The position numbers and the translations under genes are program-made. A DNA stretch of 64,000 nucleotides from Pohlia nutans (Eukaryota > Streptophyta > Bryopsida > Bryales > Mniaceae): the NCBI GenBank assembly GCA_022496805.1, contig CM040103.1, forward strand, positions 9,504,001 through 9,568,000, given 5' to 3'. The number at the start of each line of letters is the position of its first letter. Positions within the stretch are counted from its first letter, which is position 1. Below, one piece after another: positions 35,625-46,850 of the stretch. The notes beneath the pieces are model-generated. The model did not search any database and was not told the DNA's origin. It saw nothing but the letters and a program-made list of their open reading frames with translations.

Positions 35625-36305
35625 CCCTTTGATGTGCATGTGTCCATATAAAGTATGACAAAAAAATTGTAAGTTTTCTCTTGACTACATCCTATGCAAA
35701 TTTTCATCCATCCAAATTCTCTTGGTTCTTGTGCTAATTGGATTTTCGAAATAAGATATTGTGATTTTTATTTTTTAAATTATAGAATTTCTTTATGTCA
35801 AGTTTCATTCTTAGTTCAAAAAGGTGAGACCTTGAACATGATTTTCCAAAATAAATAGAATCAAATAATGAAAATCATACCATCTCGTAGTGCATGTTAT
35901 TCCAAATTCGTGTCAACAATTTGAAAATAGCAAGAGATTTTGGCTAAATTAGATTCTCTCTTCAACTCTCTTTAAATTGAAAGAGACTACACCTCATGGC
36001 ATGCAACCCATGTGATTTGAACAAATGTTCCTTTGAGGTGTCCAATGAATCTCATTGAATTAATTATTTTGGCAAGCCTACTCGAAGTGTTGAAACTGCC
36101 ATTCAACATTGAGGTGTTTCATTTGGAAAAATTCCCCTAAGTGAAGTTTTGATTGGATCGACATACATCCGATTGGGTTGGAAAGAAGACTTGTTACCTA
36201 TGATGTCGTATTGTTTTTATGAAGAAAATATATTCATTTGGGTCAGGGCGGCCCATGAAAATGGGCAGCGACCACAAAATGATCTCTTCAGAACTTAAGG
36301 GTTAA
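35621..36305. mobile_element. TTAA element family D, copy with both ends
   Basis: A 685-bp unit from TTAACCCTTTGATGTGCATG to CAGAACTTAAGGGTTAA. The right half is homologous to 13740-14100. Near its right end is GGGCGGCCCATGAAAATGGG, related to the left end of the next element at 36480. Confidence 0.75.
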
Positions 36306-36479
36306 CCTGATGAACGTGTTTTGAGTAAATGACATCCCTTCCATGTAAGTAATAATTCTTTCACCTAATTTACATGAAGACCAAGGCCTAGTTTGTTAAT
36401 TCATAGCAACCTCAAGAAAGTCCATAGTTCTCCTATACTCGGTAACTGTAACCCTCATCAAAAAGTAACCCGGCCTTGC

Positions 36480-37029
36480 TTAACCCCTAAGTGACGGATC
36501 AACCATTTTATGGTCGCTGCCCTTTTTTTACGGGCTGCCCGAGATGGAAAAAACCTTTTTTTAGAAAATAAAAAATATTTTCCAATAGGAAATCAAGTCT
36601 ACTTTCCAACCCAATTTGAATCATGTCGATCCGAGTTAAACTCCACCAGGGAGAAATTTTCAAAGACAAACACCCTCTAGATTGGCTAGTGTTAGAAAAT
36701 TTACTATTTGGGGAAAGTAATGATGTTCTCTCCATTGAAAAATGTGCAATTTTGAGTTTTACAATAGAATGTCTAGTTTTAACCAATCATATCAAATTTC
36801 AAATTCTAAAAATAAAATTTGTAATTTTGATAAATATTTGAAGCTAAAGGCTTCTATATTCATTATGAGAGAATAAAAAGCTATTTTTTGAAATTTGATT
36901 GTATGAATAATTACTAAACATCAAGCTCCTCATTTTCTCTTTTGGACTAAACTTCATCAAAGTTGAAGAAGTATTTTTTTATAACACGTTTATGTTTTGC
37001 CCTTACCCCGGCCGTCGTTTAGGGGTTAA
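36480..37029. mobile_element. TTAA MITE family Z, copy 1
   Basis: A 550-bp unit from TTAACCCCTAAGTGACGGAT to CCGTCGTTTAGGGGTTAA. The interior matches 43098-43633 in inverted orientation (for example GAAAATTTACTATTTGG-type and ATTTGATTGTATGA-type blocks). Confidence 0.82.
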
Positions 37030-38960
37030 AATGTACATGGGTTGATCACGAGAGCCTAAAGTTGATTTTGGGTACATATATACTCACCACTTAAAAAATT
37101 CATAGTTTGTTGACTTTGTTCATATGATATCATAACTTGGTAGTAGCTTCAACATAAATTAATTCAATTTTTTTTTGAAGTAACACATGTTGCTTTCTTA
37201 TTGGTTGTGACCTATGAAAAAGAGAATGTGGAAGGCAAGAAAGTCAAAGTCAAATTCCAAATATGATGGAGCTACTACTTGGTTATGGTATCAAAAAAGA
37301 CGTTGGAATTGCAAACAAGACCCAACAAAAAGTAGGACAATCTAATAATAGTAATCATATTAAGATGTTTATTTTGACACTTTTAGATCGATGTACACAC
37401 CTTCCATTTAGGAATCGTCTACTTTTGAAAAAGGGCACCAAGGGTAGCATGCACCATCTTGATTTGGTGGCCAAGTTGGTAGCACTTCTTTCAACAAACT
37501 CTTCATTCACGTGGGCCCTTTGGTACCATTTAGGTACATCGTCCACTTTATACCTAAATGTCAACATTTTGGGTTCAATAGTCACAGAAGATACAACATC
37601 ATGCAAGTTCAAGGCAATGTCAGATCTTACGATAATAGGCATAACGATCAATAGCATGCACCGTCTTTATCTTGGCTCTACAATAGATGGTGTGGAATAT
37701 TCCACATCCAATAGTACTTCATCAATAGCTAAGTGGACATGGCCCTGCCGCACTTGAATCTGCGTTCCCGAAATGGAGGAAGATAAAACCGAAAAACAAA
37801 AATATATTCAAAGCTTTGTCTTTTCTTGCTGCAACTATTGTTAAAGCATTGTGCAATTGCATTACAATGCTGCAAGTGGAGCCATGCTCCCTTTTTTTTT
37901 TTCTTTTTTTTTTTTTCTTTGCGTTGCATTCATTTATTCTCGGGGGGGATCACACCCCTTCCGTTTTGTAACCACGTGCGATAATGGGATATTTAATAGG
38001 GGGATATTTATGCACCTCTCAATATTTTTTCAATCCCTATATGTAGATAAAAGCTACTTTGACGTATTTTTTAGCACCCTATATTTATTTGTAATTGTTT
38101 AGAAAGGCTAATTTTTGGCACAATAATTTTTTTATAAATCATACAAGAACCAAATAGTGGACATAATACTATAGCATTGCGAAACCAAACTCCATGCTTC
38201 ACCTAACTCTCTATGTTTACCCAAACCCTAAACAAGCCTTACTGTGAAATTGCTCTCCCAAAACTTGAGCAAAATCCTAGTCACAAAACCAACAAAAGAG
38301 AGATGAACCATAAAAGCTAAACTATAAACCAAATACACAAGGAAAACATTGCAAAGGAAGTGGTCACTCTACAACATCAATCTGCATGAAAGAAACCCTA
38401 GAAAATGCTCACAAAAAGCCTAAGCTTCACGATCGAAGACTGACGTTGTAACAAAATCAAAACCAATCACAAGAAGCGGTTGAGGGTGACAATAGAGGTT
38501 GTCATGTTCTACGCATCCAACAAGGTCCCACATGTTTAGCGTTGTTGCAAAACCCAATGACTGTGGAGGAGCGCCAACACATTCCTTCCTCCAAAAAATC
38601 CCACGACATTCCCCTCCGTACTAACGTGTTTGATTCAAAATTTGGACAATAGCTACACACTTCTTCATCAAAGTAGTCAAACCCATAATTATTCTACTGA
38701 TCCTACTACATACTTTTAGAGGAATCCAATATGTATGACCCTATTTTTTTTCTATTGATTACTGAAATGAAAGAATTATCCACTACCCTATTTGACATAT
38801 AATCATGTAGGGGACATATTTCCAATGCTATAATAGATCTAATGAAATTATAAATTTTATCCTAGAAAAATTAAATTAATCCTATTTTTGATCTCACGTG
38901 GTTTTCAAAAATTCCGATAGTCACCTCCCTGAGCCTTTATTTCATTCATGCGTTAGAATA
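37030..38960. other. No supported gene; repeat related to 57.0-57.6 kb
   Basis: Blocks such as GGAGCTACTACTTGGTTATGG (37266) and GATGGTGTGGAATATTCCACA (37686) recur, diverged and at similar spacing, near 57050 and 57505. A 164-codon plus-strand frame (37263-37757) and a 100-codon minus-strand frame overlap in this repeat and show no motif; I treat them as non-coding. A T-rich tract is at 37891-37919. Confidence 0.4.
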
Positions 38961-39046
38961 ATTTCTAATTGCATATTTTATCTTTTTTGGTTAACAACAA
39001 ATTCTTTCAACACATGCATGCATGCATGCGGCAAGAACCACTAACC

Positions 39047-39253
39047 TTAGGGCAGACTTCCATGCAAGGGGGGCAGTGGGTGGAAGGCACTAGAAGACAA
39101 GAATTGAGGTCTCAAGAACCACCGATGCTCCACCCATTTTGGTACAAAGGAAATTTATACTCTAGAATCCTCATGTTTCCACCCATATCGGTGGAGCTTC
39201 CTCCTTTTGAGGACCGGCCACCCACTGCCCCCTTGCATGGAAGTCGGCCCTTA
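39047..39253. mobile_element. TTA-flanked MITE, GGGCAGACTTCCATGC ends
   Basis: The left end GGGCAGACTTCCATGCAAGG and the right end CCTTGCATGGAAGTCGGCCC form long inverted repeats (with GGCAGTGGGTGG inside) between TTA direct repeats at 39047-39049 and 39251-39253. It is non-coding and PIF/Harbinger-like. The right TTA also hosts the next element. Confidence 0.85.
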
Positions 39254-39353
39254 GTAGAAAGGGTAGCGCTCCTGAGGCAAACCCACTGTGCATGTTTGGA
39301 ATTGGGCACTACTTGCCTGGGCATCTCCTTTGGCAGTGCCACCTTTTCTACTA
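39252..39353. mobile_element. TA-flanked MITE family N, short copy in the flank of another MITE
   Basis: A 98-bp element with ends GTAGAAAGGGTAGCGCTCCT and GGCAGTGCCACCTTTTCTAC lies between TA dinucleotides. Its left TA is part of the TTA target duplication of the 39047-39253 element, so it landed exactly at that junction. Confidence 0.85.
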
Positions 39354-39830
39354 ACTTAGTGAACACATTCCCTCAAAGTTACCTAACGCATGCATGCAAC
39401 GACAATGGTGTATGTGAATGAGCCATCGAAGTAATGAGCAGAGTGCATGAAGGAAGGCAGTGGGCATGAAGGCTACTGAATGTTATGTGCCGCCAAGCCA
39501 ACTGCCAAGTCACCTGAAAATTTGGTCTTTTAGGAAAAATATAAAACAAGTGGGGTCCTTATCCCCAAGAACAACTAACAGTAAAATTATCACATAAGGC
39601 CGCATGAAAGAGACAGATGAAACTTGAGGAGCTGAAACAATGAATCATGACACATAATAAGGCTTCTCACAAGTTCAAATTAATTGCTGGATATTTGTCG
39701 TGACTGCTGCCTGATTGGGAGCTACCATTACTAGCATTTTTTATTTTTAAAATGTCCTACCGTCAACTGTATCAGTTTGCGTAGGAAGAAAAATCCAAAA
39801 AAATCACCCGCGGGAGAGTGCTAAAATCTC

Positions 39831-39912
39831 TTTGTTCACAGTGTGATGTTTGTAATCTGTTGTTGTGCAATGGAAATAAAGCATCCATTTGTTTCAAAAA
39901 TAAATAAATAAA
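39831..39912 (+). repeat. Retroposon-like 3' end with AAAT tail
   Basis: A second copy of the body at 3152-3215 (CTCTTTGTTCACAGTGTGAT to ATGGAAATAAAGC), followed here by TTTCAAAAATAAATAAATAA. Different tails on a shared body suggest two retroposition events. Confidence 0.5.
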
Positions 39913-39999
39913 TTGTATCAGTTCGCCACTTGATGAGAGAATCAACACAAATTTTGAATAAATTCAGTATGGAAAATCTGCCATCACTATGCTCAAAAA

Positions 40000-40206
40000 G
40001 TAGGACCAAGGATTCATTGTTTTAAAATGACAAATGTAATTAAGATGTCCAAAATATAATTAAGATGGGACCAGATTTCATATCACCAGAATCAATGAAG
40101 AATGTAGCATGTGTTTGGTCAAAAACCAAATAAAATTTGTAAAAAAAAAACAATCCAAGTATGACCTATTCAATATTGTTGAAAAAACATGAGGCCCAAT
40201 TTGGGA
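40000..40206. mobile_element. TTAA MITE family B, copy lacking both termini
   Basis: It runs from AGGACCAAGGATTCATTG to GAGGCCCAATTTGGG with a typical family B interior, but the CCCCTAAA termini and TTAA are gone on both sides. Confidence 0.65.
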
Positions 40207-40700
40207 TAACTGCTTGTCATCTAGTCTTGTGATAAGTTGGGTGTGAAACCCCAAAGGTTATAAATTGAGGCAATCGAAAAGATAAACAATTCACCAACTC
40301 TTGCCACGTGGGGAGACAACATCAATAATAAGTTAGAGGTACCCATAGCCGATAAGTTCCATGTAAGTATATGTAAACGTCCTCAACTATGCAGTTTATG
40401 GACCCAAAAACCAACACAACGTTGGCCAATACATAATGACTTTATGTTCAAGAATTGATCTCATTTCTTTTGGTTATAGGTGAACCTTTATATTAATCAT
40501 GGGTTTCAAAGAAATTTTTATTTAAATTTTTTTAGTAAATTTAATTTTGAGAGAAAAAATTGAAAAAATTAGCATTCTACACTATCTCTATTTCTCTATG
40601 AAAGAGAAATATCTCACTAGCAAGCTTTCAACATTTTCAATGCTAAAAACCTTATTTTATCAATTATAGGTGCTTCTACCTCAGTGAAAAGGAGGCCATG

Positions 40701-41217
40701 TTGAACCTTTAAACGTCTGGCCTATGACCATGGAATCATGGTTTATTTGTTACACTCAAATTTTCTACTATGAATAAAATAAGAATTCTATTTTATATTT
40801 TTAGTAGATAAAGCCGTGAGTTTACTACAAATTGTGAAATTTTCATAAATTTTGGTGAAAATTAGAAATTACTATGATTTTTTGAAGTAATTTGAAAGAA
40901 ACTTCATATCAATTACAAAATGTACTAAAAATTTCTAATTTTTTTAACCAAATTACAATGAAATAGTTTCCCAGGACACTAAATACGTCATTCACTGTAC
41001 ATGGTCAACCGTTTTTACTACTCTTTTTGTAGTTGGGACTCCATGTAAAATCCAAAATTACCTTGAATGATCTAAATTGAACTTGAAGACGTAACTTGAC
41101 CATCAAAAATTCCTTCACGAAAACAATCGGATAAAAACAATCCTTATAGCAGTTGGAATTGAATAGTGAGTTACATTCATAAGCTAGTTTTGGCCTTCTC
41201 AAACATTTAGGGATTAA
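40701..41217. mobile_element. TTAA MITE family J, copy 1
   Basis: It runs from TTGAACCTTTAAACGTCTGG to CAAACATTTAGGGATTAA (517 bp). The interior matches 63262-63998 (GCCTATGACCATGGAATCAT near the left; GTTGGAATTGAATAGTGA-type near the right), with a 200-bp internal deletion relative to that copy. It shares its last TTAA with the next element. Confidence 0.78.
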
Positions 41218-41603
41218 CTCCTAAACGTATTGATCCTTTGAACACAAGCAGATGCTAGCCTCAAAGATTGATATTAGCATCGCTTCGGTTGTATTGTACA
41301 TGAGGTGTGCATGAGAGGACCATTGCAAGCATAAACTCTACCCAAAAAATTTGACATACTTGCAATTGAAGGCCTCTCCAATATCATCAACAACTCCTTG
41401 TCATAAGAGAATGTAATAGTCTAATGTAATATTTTCTATTTAATATGCAGATAAATGTTGAGTATGAAGCACCACTATATAACATTTTATATCATATCTT
41501 ACAAAGGTGACTTGGATGAAGTCATCCGAAATTATATGAGAGTTGCAAGGCTCTGTATTTGTTCGTGATCCAGTTTCTAGACGTGGGGACGTTTAGGGGT
41601 TAA
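41214..41603. mobile_element. TTAA MITE family K
   Basis: A 390-bp unit from TTAACTCCTAAACGTATTGA to GGGGACGTTTAGGGGTTAA. No second copy of the interior was found. Confidence 0.72.
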
Positions 41604-41713
41604 ATTGTTTATCCAAGAAAACCCACATGGTTTTCTAATCAGCAATTCAAAAGAGAAACAATTCACGAACTCCTGCCACATGGGGAGACAACATCAACAA
41701 GATAAAAAATAGC

Positions 41714-42046
41714 TTGATGAGTGAGTGGTGTGTGAACTACACTAATGCTACAAGGGCACATTTTGTGTTGCACAAAGTGCCAACATCTACACACGGACCA
41801 AGCTTGCTTAGATTATTGGCGCCCTACAATACGAACACGCGGCCAGGGTGGCTACTTGATGGCTATTCAATGACCAGTGGCTGGATTACACCATTTGTGG
41901 CGTCCAGTGAAGAATTCCATGTCAGGGACTTCATGGTGCCCAAGAATATGTCAATTTTCCGGGGAATTGCTCATCAAGTGTTGGACAACGACTTGCAAGT
42001 ACAGTGCATGAGAGCAATTGCCAAGAAACTAAGATGTAGATGAGTT
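41714..42046 (+). other. Unidentified 109-codon open frame
   Basis: The frame from MMSEWCVNYTNATRAHFVLH to a TGA at 42041-42043 has mixed, protein-like composition (for example GWITPFVASSEEFHVRDFM) and is less AT-biased than the flanks. I recognise no family. The preceding 60 bp (CACATGGGGAGACAACATCA) is repeated near 40315, so the frame may belong to a repeat. Coding status is doubtful. Confidence 0.25.
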
Positions 42047-42291
42047 TATCACCCAATAGCATACTTCACAATTGAGCTCTGAAAGGACACACAATGGCCT
42101 TATCATAGTGGAAAATTTTAAGGCCCACTTCCACTCAATTGTAGGAGCAGTATTGATCAAGGGTTGCATATAGGGAGCTTGCCTTGCTCTGCACACAAGT
42201 CTATATGCACTTGATCCAAATGGACCAAAAAAAAAAAATTCTAGAAAGCTAACTACTTGAGGAAAAGTTTTAGTGCATTTCCATTAGGTCA

Positions 42292-43101
42292 TTAACCCTT
42301 TAGTGCCCAGGGTACTGTAGCAGGGAGCACTGGATTTCAGTGGTTTTTCCCACTGTGATTGAGACTACCTAAAATAGAATGGATTAAATTAGAAAGTAGC
42401 CACACAATTTTATTCTCAACTGGAGAGCACACATTTTATTAAAATTTGAGAATCATCCAATGGTGGGATTGGAAGATTATAGTATGTATTTGAACTATAT
42501 AATGCACGCTCAAAAATGAGATTTTGGGGGGTGAGTGACTTCAAAGTTAAATAGAATTTGGGTTAAATTTTCAAAATTAAAAGTAAAGAAGTTAAGCTAT
42601 GCCCTATGTCAACACCTCTCCGTTGCAATCTTTCATGTCAAGAATAGACTCACACATAATTATTGTGAATTTTATAAGTGAAAGTGACTTATCCATATAC
42701 GATTAGGACAAAATTTTATACGTTGAAAATTGACAGGGGTGGGTACATCAGTCAAGATCGGATTACACACACTAATGGAAGATGAAGAAGAGAACACAAT
42801 TCAAAAAAATTAAACAAGATAACAAACTTCCAAACACAAGAAATACTGCATAATACATGTGTTGTATTTGTAAGTATTTACTGTATTTTCAAGTATTTGC
42901 AGTATTTTCGCGTTTTGATGATAGGTATTTTGATAGTTGTACAATTCCAAATTGAAATATTTTTTGTGTGGAAGGTGTGTAATGTATATGGCATAATCTG
43001 AACTTCAAAACTGAAGTTCCAATTCTTCACGGATTCTCTTCTATTTGCATTCCGAACGTCGCAATGACCATAATGTGGTCTGCTGGGCACTAAAGGGTTA
43101 A
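42292..43101. mobile_element. TTAA MITE family A, full copy
   Basis: An 810-bp unit from TTAACCCTTTAGTGCCCAGG to GGGCACTAAAGGGTTAA, nearly identical to 15453-16263. The ends TTTAGTGCCCAG and CTGGGCACTAAA are perfect inverted repeats here. Shares its last TTAA with the next element. Confidence 0.92.
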
Positions 43102-43633
43102 CTCCGAAATGACAAAGGGGTAAGGGCAAAACCTAGATGTGTTATTAAATGTTACTTCTGCAACTTTGATGAAGTTTGGTCCAAAAGAGAAAATGAGAAG
43201 TATGAAGTTCAGTAATTATCTGTACAGTCAAACTTTCAAAAATAGTTTTAGATACTCATTTAGTGAATTTAGAAGCATTTACAATTTAAATTTCACCAAA
43301 ATTACAAAGTCTATTTTAAGACTTTGAAATTTGGTATGATTGACATTCTATTCTTAAAATTTAAAAGGCAAAATTTTCAACTGAGAGAATATCATTAGTT
43401 TCCTAGAGTAGTAATTTTTATAACACTAGGACAATTGAGGTCTTTGTCTTTGAAAAATTTCTTAGTGAACCTCAATATTGCAAATGAAAATACATCAAAC
43501 AACATTAGAACATGATCTCTACCCCAATTTTGAAAAAAAAATTAAAACTTGAAAAATGTCATTTCCTGACCATGGGCAGTCATTGTTGTTGGGCCGCAAC
43601 CAGAAAATGGTCGATTGGTCATTTAGGGGCTAA
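43098..43633. mobile_element. TTAA MITE family Z, copy 2 (inverted)
   Basis: It runs from TTAACTCCGAAATGACAAAG to GGTCATTTAGGGGCTAA; the right TTAA has mutated to CTAA. The interior is the reverse of 36480-37029. Confidence 0.75.
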
Positions 43634-43987
43634 TTGGTCACTAATGATCAGTCCCAACCAAGTTGGATGGACTTCGTGGCTGAAACAGAATATCGTTTCC
43701 ACTTTCATCAACTTTTCTGCACTCTGAAAGTATTGGGACGAATTACACAAAACTTCGACTACTAAATTAAGTTCTGTTTCCAGGGAATATTCAATATTAA
43801 AAGCCTCTAAATCAATCTAATTTGCCTCTTTAGACCACAATGATAAATTTCTAATCGTCGTATCTTTTGAAATAGAGGAGGTGAGTCTCAAGAATTTTAA
43901 CATATATAAGTTTTAGTTGTTAAAATGTTTTGGTGATTAACACTTCTGTTTACGAGGCTCCTTAGGTTATATTGAGTGTGAAGTTGA

Positions 43988-44243
43988 TACTTGCACTGTC
44001 CGGAAATAACTGTCCTAGCCTTGACGTGTTTGCTTTTTTTTTTTCCCGAAAAAGCTCGTCTCGGTACTTGAAAAATGGTCTATCTTTAATAGTAGCATGT
44101 GCTTTATGTGTCACTCTCATTGTCTGCCCCATTTGGGCATTCGAAGTAGACAGGGCTCACATTTGAAGTATAAAACGTAGGACAAATATTGCAAAAAAAA
44201 AAATGCCAAAAACTAGGACAATCATTTCCAGAAAGAGGGAGTA
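43988..44243. mobile_element. Stowaway-like MITE
   Basis: A 256-bp unit between TA dinucleotides. The right-end complement is CTCCCTCTTTCTGGAAATGA and the left CTTGCACTGTCCGGAAATAA, both running into GTCCTAG. It matches the 47519-47742 element in the subterminal TTGTCCTAGTTTTTGGC. It lies 9 bp inside the intron that follows the candidate exon ending at 44252. Confidence 0.75.
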
Positions 44244-44251
44244 GAAATTAC

Positions 44252-44342
44252 CTTTTGCAGGAGCCATGTTTGATTGTAAAATGTGGAAAAGCTCAGCAAG
44301 TTTCATGAATGTATCCCCTGCTGATCCTCCTGCCGGCAGCAA
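44252..44342 (-). CDS. Candidate coding exon, unidentified
   Basis: On the minus strand a short open stretch reads LLPAGGSAGDTFMKLAELFH and then ILQSNMAPAK, ending at a donor-like AAAAG-GTAATT at 44252/44251. The composition is clearly more protein-like than the surrounding AT-rich sequence. The upstream boundary is uncertain: the frame is open only to about 44355. It could belong to the same gene as the candidate exon at 44455-44645, though the intervening splice sites are unclear. No family recognised. Confidence 0.3.
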
Positions 44343-44454
44343 ACTTTCCAGCTTGATTTCACATCCGTATCATCGCCATTGGCTTTTCTTTGTTGTATAC
44401 TCTGGCCATTATTGATAACCTGTGTAACTTGTTATAACCAACTACTTCAATATA

Positions 44455-44645
44455 TCAACGCTCAAAAAGATTCAACTCTTCATGAGTGCAAAAGCTCTGT
44501 TGAGTGACCTGACAAGCACATGCACAAACATATCCCAGGTCACTATCTCTCTCTATGTTGACAAAGTATTCGTAGCCACAGCTAGAACACTCATGGCTAT
44601 GAAAAGGGAAAAATTCAACAAGACTCATCAATTCGGTAATTCCTA
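44455..44645 (-). CDS. Candidate cysteine-rich terminal exon, unidentified
   Basis: Following an acceptor-like GTTGCAG at 44651-44645, the minus strand reads VGITELMSLVEFFPFHSHEC, SSCGYEYFVNIERDSDLGY, and a Cys-rich end to a TGA at 44455-44457 (64 codons). It contains HxxHECxxC and CACAC clusters that could bind zinc, but I recognise no family. Just upstream of the acceptor the frame is closed by TAA, so an earlier exon would be required. The coding call rests on composition and one splice site. Confidence 0.3.
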
Positions 44646-44838
44646 CTGCAACTGGGACTTATGAGAAAACGTGAAAAAAGTTAGTACAAAAGATGTACAG
44701 AAATGAAAACAGCCTATACATGCCTAAATCATAGGTTGAATAACACTAACAACGACCGACTTAAAATTACTGTATGGATGTTTCCATTAGACTTGCAACC
44801 AAATAATTCTGGCATTCTTTTCTATCAGCAGCAAATGC

Positions 44839-45074
44839 TTAACCCTTAACAGGACCAAGGATTCACAGTTTAAAAATGACAAATTCGATTAATCATATTG
44901 TGAAAAATAAAATTCAGATGGGTCCAAATTTTATATCACTAGAAAGAGTGAAGAGCATTGCATGTGTTAGACCAAAAAAACAAAGAAATCAAACAAGAGG
45001 AAGTCCAAATAGGACCTACTCAAAACTGCTTAAAAAAAAACACGGTGACCAGAATCTGGACACTTGGGGGTTAA
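44839..45074. mobile_element. TTAA MITE family B copy
   Basis: A 236-bp unit from TTAACCCTTAACAGGACCAAGG to GACACTTGGGGGTTAA with a typical interior. The left end carries a small insertion (TTAA twice within 11 bp). Confidence 0.82.
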
Positions 45075-45480
45075 ACAAAACAATACTTGAACTAAATCAA
45101 TAAATATCACTTACACTGAACAAGTGCAACTGATGCAAGTCATGTGTTTTGGTCTATAACATTTCTTTCATAAACTGATCGACATGTCTGCAGTCCCAAC
45201 CCATCAAAGTGCAGAGCAACACAAACGAGAAATCACTGAGGACTAAATGAAATCTACAGCCTACAAACTCAACTAATCTAGCCTGTAGGCATTGGGTACT
45301 CTCAAAAACTATTATCTGTACCACAAACGCCTCTGTAATGACCCAAACAAGATAATAGTGGTAAGGTGTATTACAACTGAGTTAACCGAAAACAAGAAAG
45401 ACTCTGTACTGAGTCTATGCGGAGTTATATAAGCGATTTCTGACGCGACTTACACATGAATATTCCCTTGCTCCCTTTGT

Positions 45481-45660
45481 GAATAGAGCCATTGGGAACT
45501 CCCCTGTAGCTTTGGGGCGATCACGAGTTCCACTCCCATGGGCGGTGCAAGGTCTTGCTTTAGATTATTCTGCAACTCAGCACAGACTAGTTTTGCCGTC
45601 TCTTTTAACTGAAAACACGTTGAAGGTGAGTTTCCAGTTTGAGACACTCTTTTCGGTTAA
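45481..45660 (+). repeat. SINE-like repeat, copy 1
   Basis: It matches the 60511-60723 copy along about 180 bp. It contains GATCACGAGTTCCACTCCC, close to an RNA polymerase III B box, then GCAAGGTCTTGCTTTAGATT, ACTAGTTTTGCC and GAGACACTCTTTTCGGTTAA. The A-box region is poorly kept. Its 3' TTAACTCTA is the uninterrupted form of the site occupied by a family C element in the other copy. A tRNA-derived SINE is the best reading; there is no poly-A tail. Confidence 0.6.
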
Positions 45661-46108
45661 CTCTAATGACCTCGATACTCTGCTGAATGTATATAATAAT
45701 AAAAGGTGGACCTTACATGACCATCCAAAACCTTTCTTCCAAGTGACAATTCAGCAGAAACAGTTAAGAACGAGAGTACCTGTATCCATGCCTGTCTTCC
45801 CAGATAGCGAAATCTTCATCAAAGCACTGATACTGTAAAGCATCAGAGGACCTCAGTCACGTAAATGACGCTACAGATTCATCATGGAAGATGACGAGGC
45901 AGCAACTGCCTTCATTTCTAAAAGGGTCAGTACCAAATGTTACAGTCAAATCCCGTCCATACAATATCAAATCTTCGTACCAATACTTCCATTCTACACA
46001 GTGCTACTTGTTAGCACAAACGTCTCCAGAATCAACCTGAAATAGGCAAGAAGAGTAATAATGCGTCTGGCTTAAAGAAGAGGATGAACCTGATTTGACA
46101 GACCTACA

Positions 46109-46569
46109 TTAGGAGCCATAAAAACCAGTACTGCCTACTACCTCTTTTTTTGTATCTAGCAACTTTGTAAACTGCTCTCTAATTAAAACTAATGGACTTT
46201 TCTTGGCAAGTTCACCATTACTGTAAGCAGACCGTAAGAACACAGTTTCCTGCTTACCAACTGGTGAGACGTAAAAATATTCCGGGTGTCTCAAGAGAAG
46301 ATCTAACGGCTTATTTGAGAAGCTGAACTCAGTTTTAAACTCCGCCAGATGGCTAAGCACAAGACTCTTATATAAGGTAAGGTTGAGAAGCTCTTGCATT
46401 CCTGCAACTGCGTGTTTTTCAAACTTGATCTTCAGGGGCTCCAAATCCCTGTAGTCTGCATACGGCGACACAAACGGTGCCTCTCGAAATCGCGCTAAAA
46501 CCTTCCTATGTCTCTTTGAAAGAACATAACCTTTAGGTGTCCACATCTCCATCTGACTCATCATGTTTC
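46109..46569 (-). CDS. PORR-domain protein, C-terminal exon
   Basis: The frame from a likely acceptor (GCGCTGCAG, exon starting at 46569) through MMSQMEMWTPKGYVLSKRHR to a TAG/TAA-type stop at 46109 encodes about 152 residues. ARFREAPFVSPYADYRDLEP, the LLNLTLYK segment, the FSNKPLDLLLRHPEYFYVS segment and the LVLIREQFTKLLD end are characteristic of the C-terminal half of the plant organelle RNA recognition (PORR) domain. Family members enter chloroplasts or mitochondria and promote splicing of organellar introns. Full proteins are usually 350-500 residues, so the targeting peptide and first half of the domain are missing. They may lie in an upstream exon beyond 46569, but I found no convincing one before 49 kb. 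A family B MITE sits 43 bp upstream. Either a split gene or a truncated fragment; the sequence itself is undamaged. Confidence 0.75.
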
Positions 46570-46611
46570 CTGCAGCGCACTCATACCACAGTATTAGCTA
46601 AACAGTGATGC

Positions 46612-46850
46612 TTAACCCCTAAAGGACCAAGGATTCGTGGTTTTAAAATGACAAGTTTAAACGATCATGTTGTGAAAATTATAATTTGAATGGGACCAAA
46701 TTTTATATCACTGGAATTAGTGAAGAATATTACATATGGTGAAATATTAATTAAATAAAAATTAACAAAAAAGAATCTACATAAAACCTACTCAAAATCA
46801 CTGAAAAAATTAGGAGCCACCTGGTGGCCTTATGGTCCTTCAGGGGTTAA
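46612..46850. mobile_element. TTAA MITE family B, next to the PORR exon
   Basis: A 239-bp unit from TTAACCCCTAAAGGACCAAG to GGTCCTTCAGGGGTTAA. Its right end carries GCCACCTGGTGGCCTTATGG, the same variant as the left end of the 11267 copy, so these two form a subfamily. Confidence 0.88.

Noticed and set aside
37263..37757. 164-codon plus-strand frame
   Set aside because: It lies in a repeat with a diverged counterpart near 57 kb where no frame is kept, and it has no recognisable domain.
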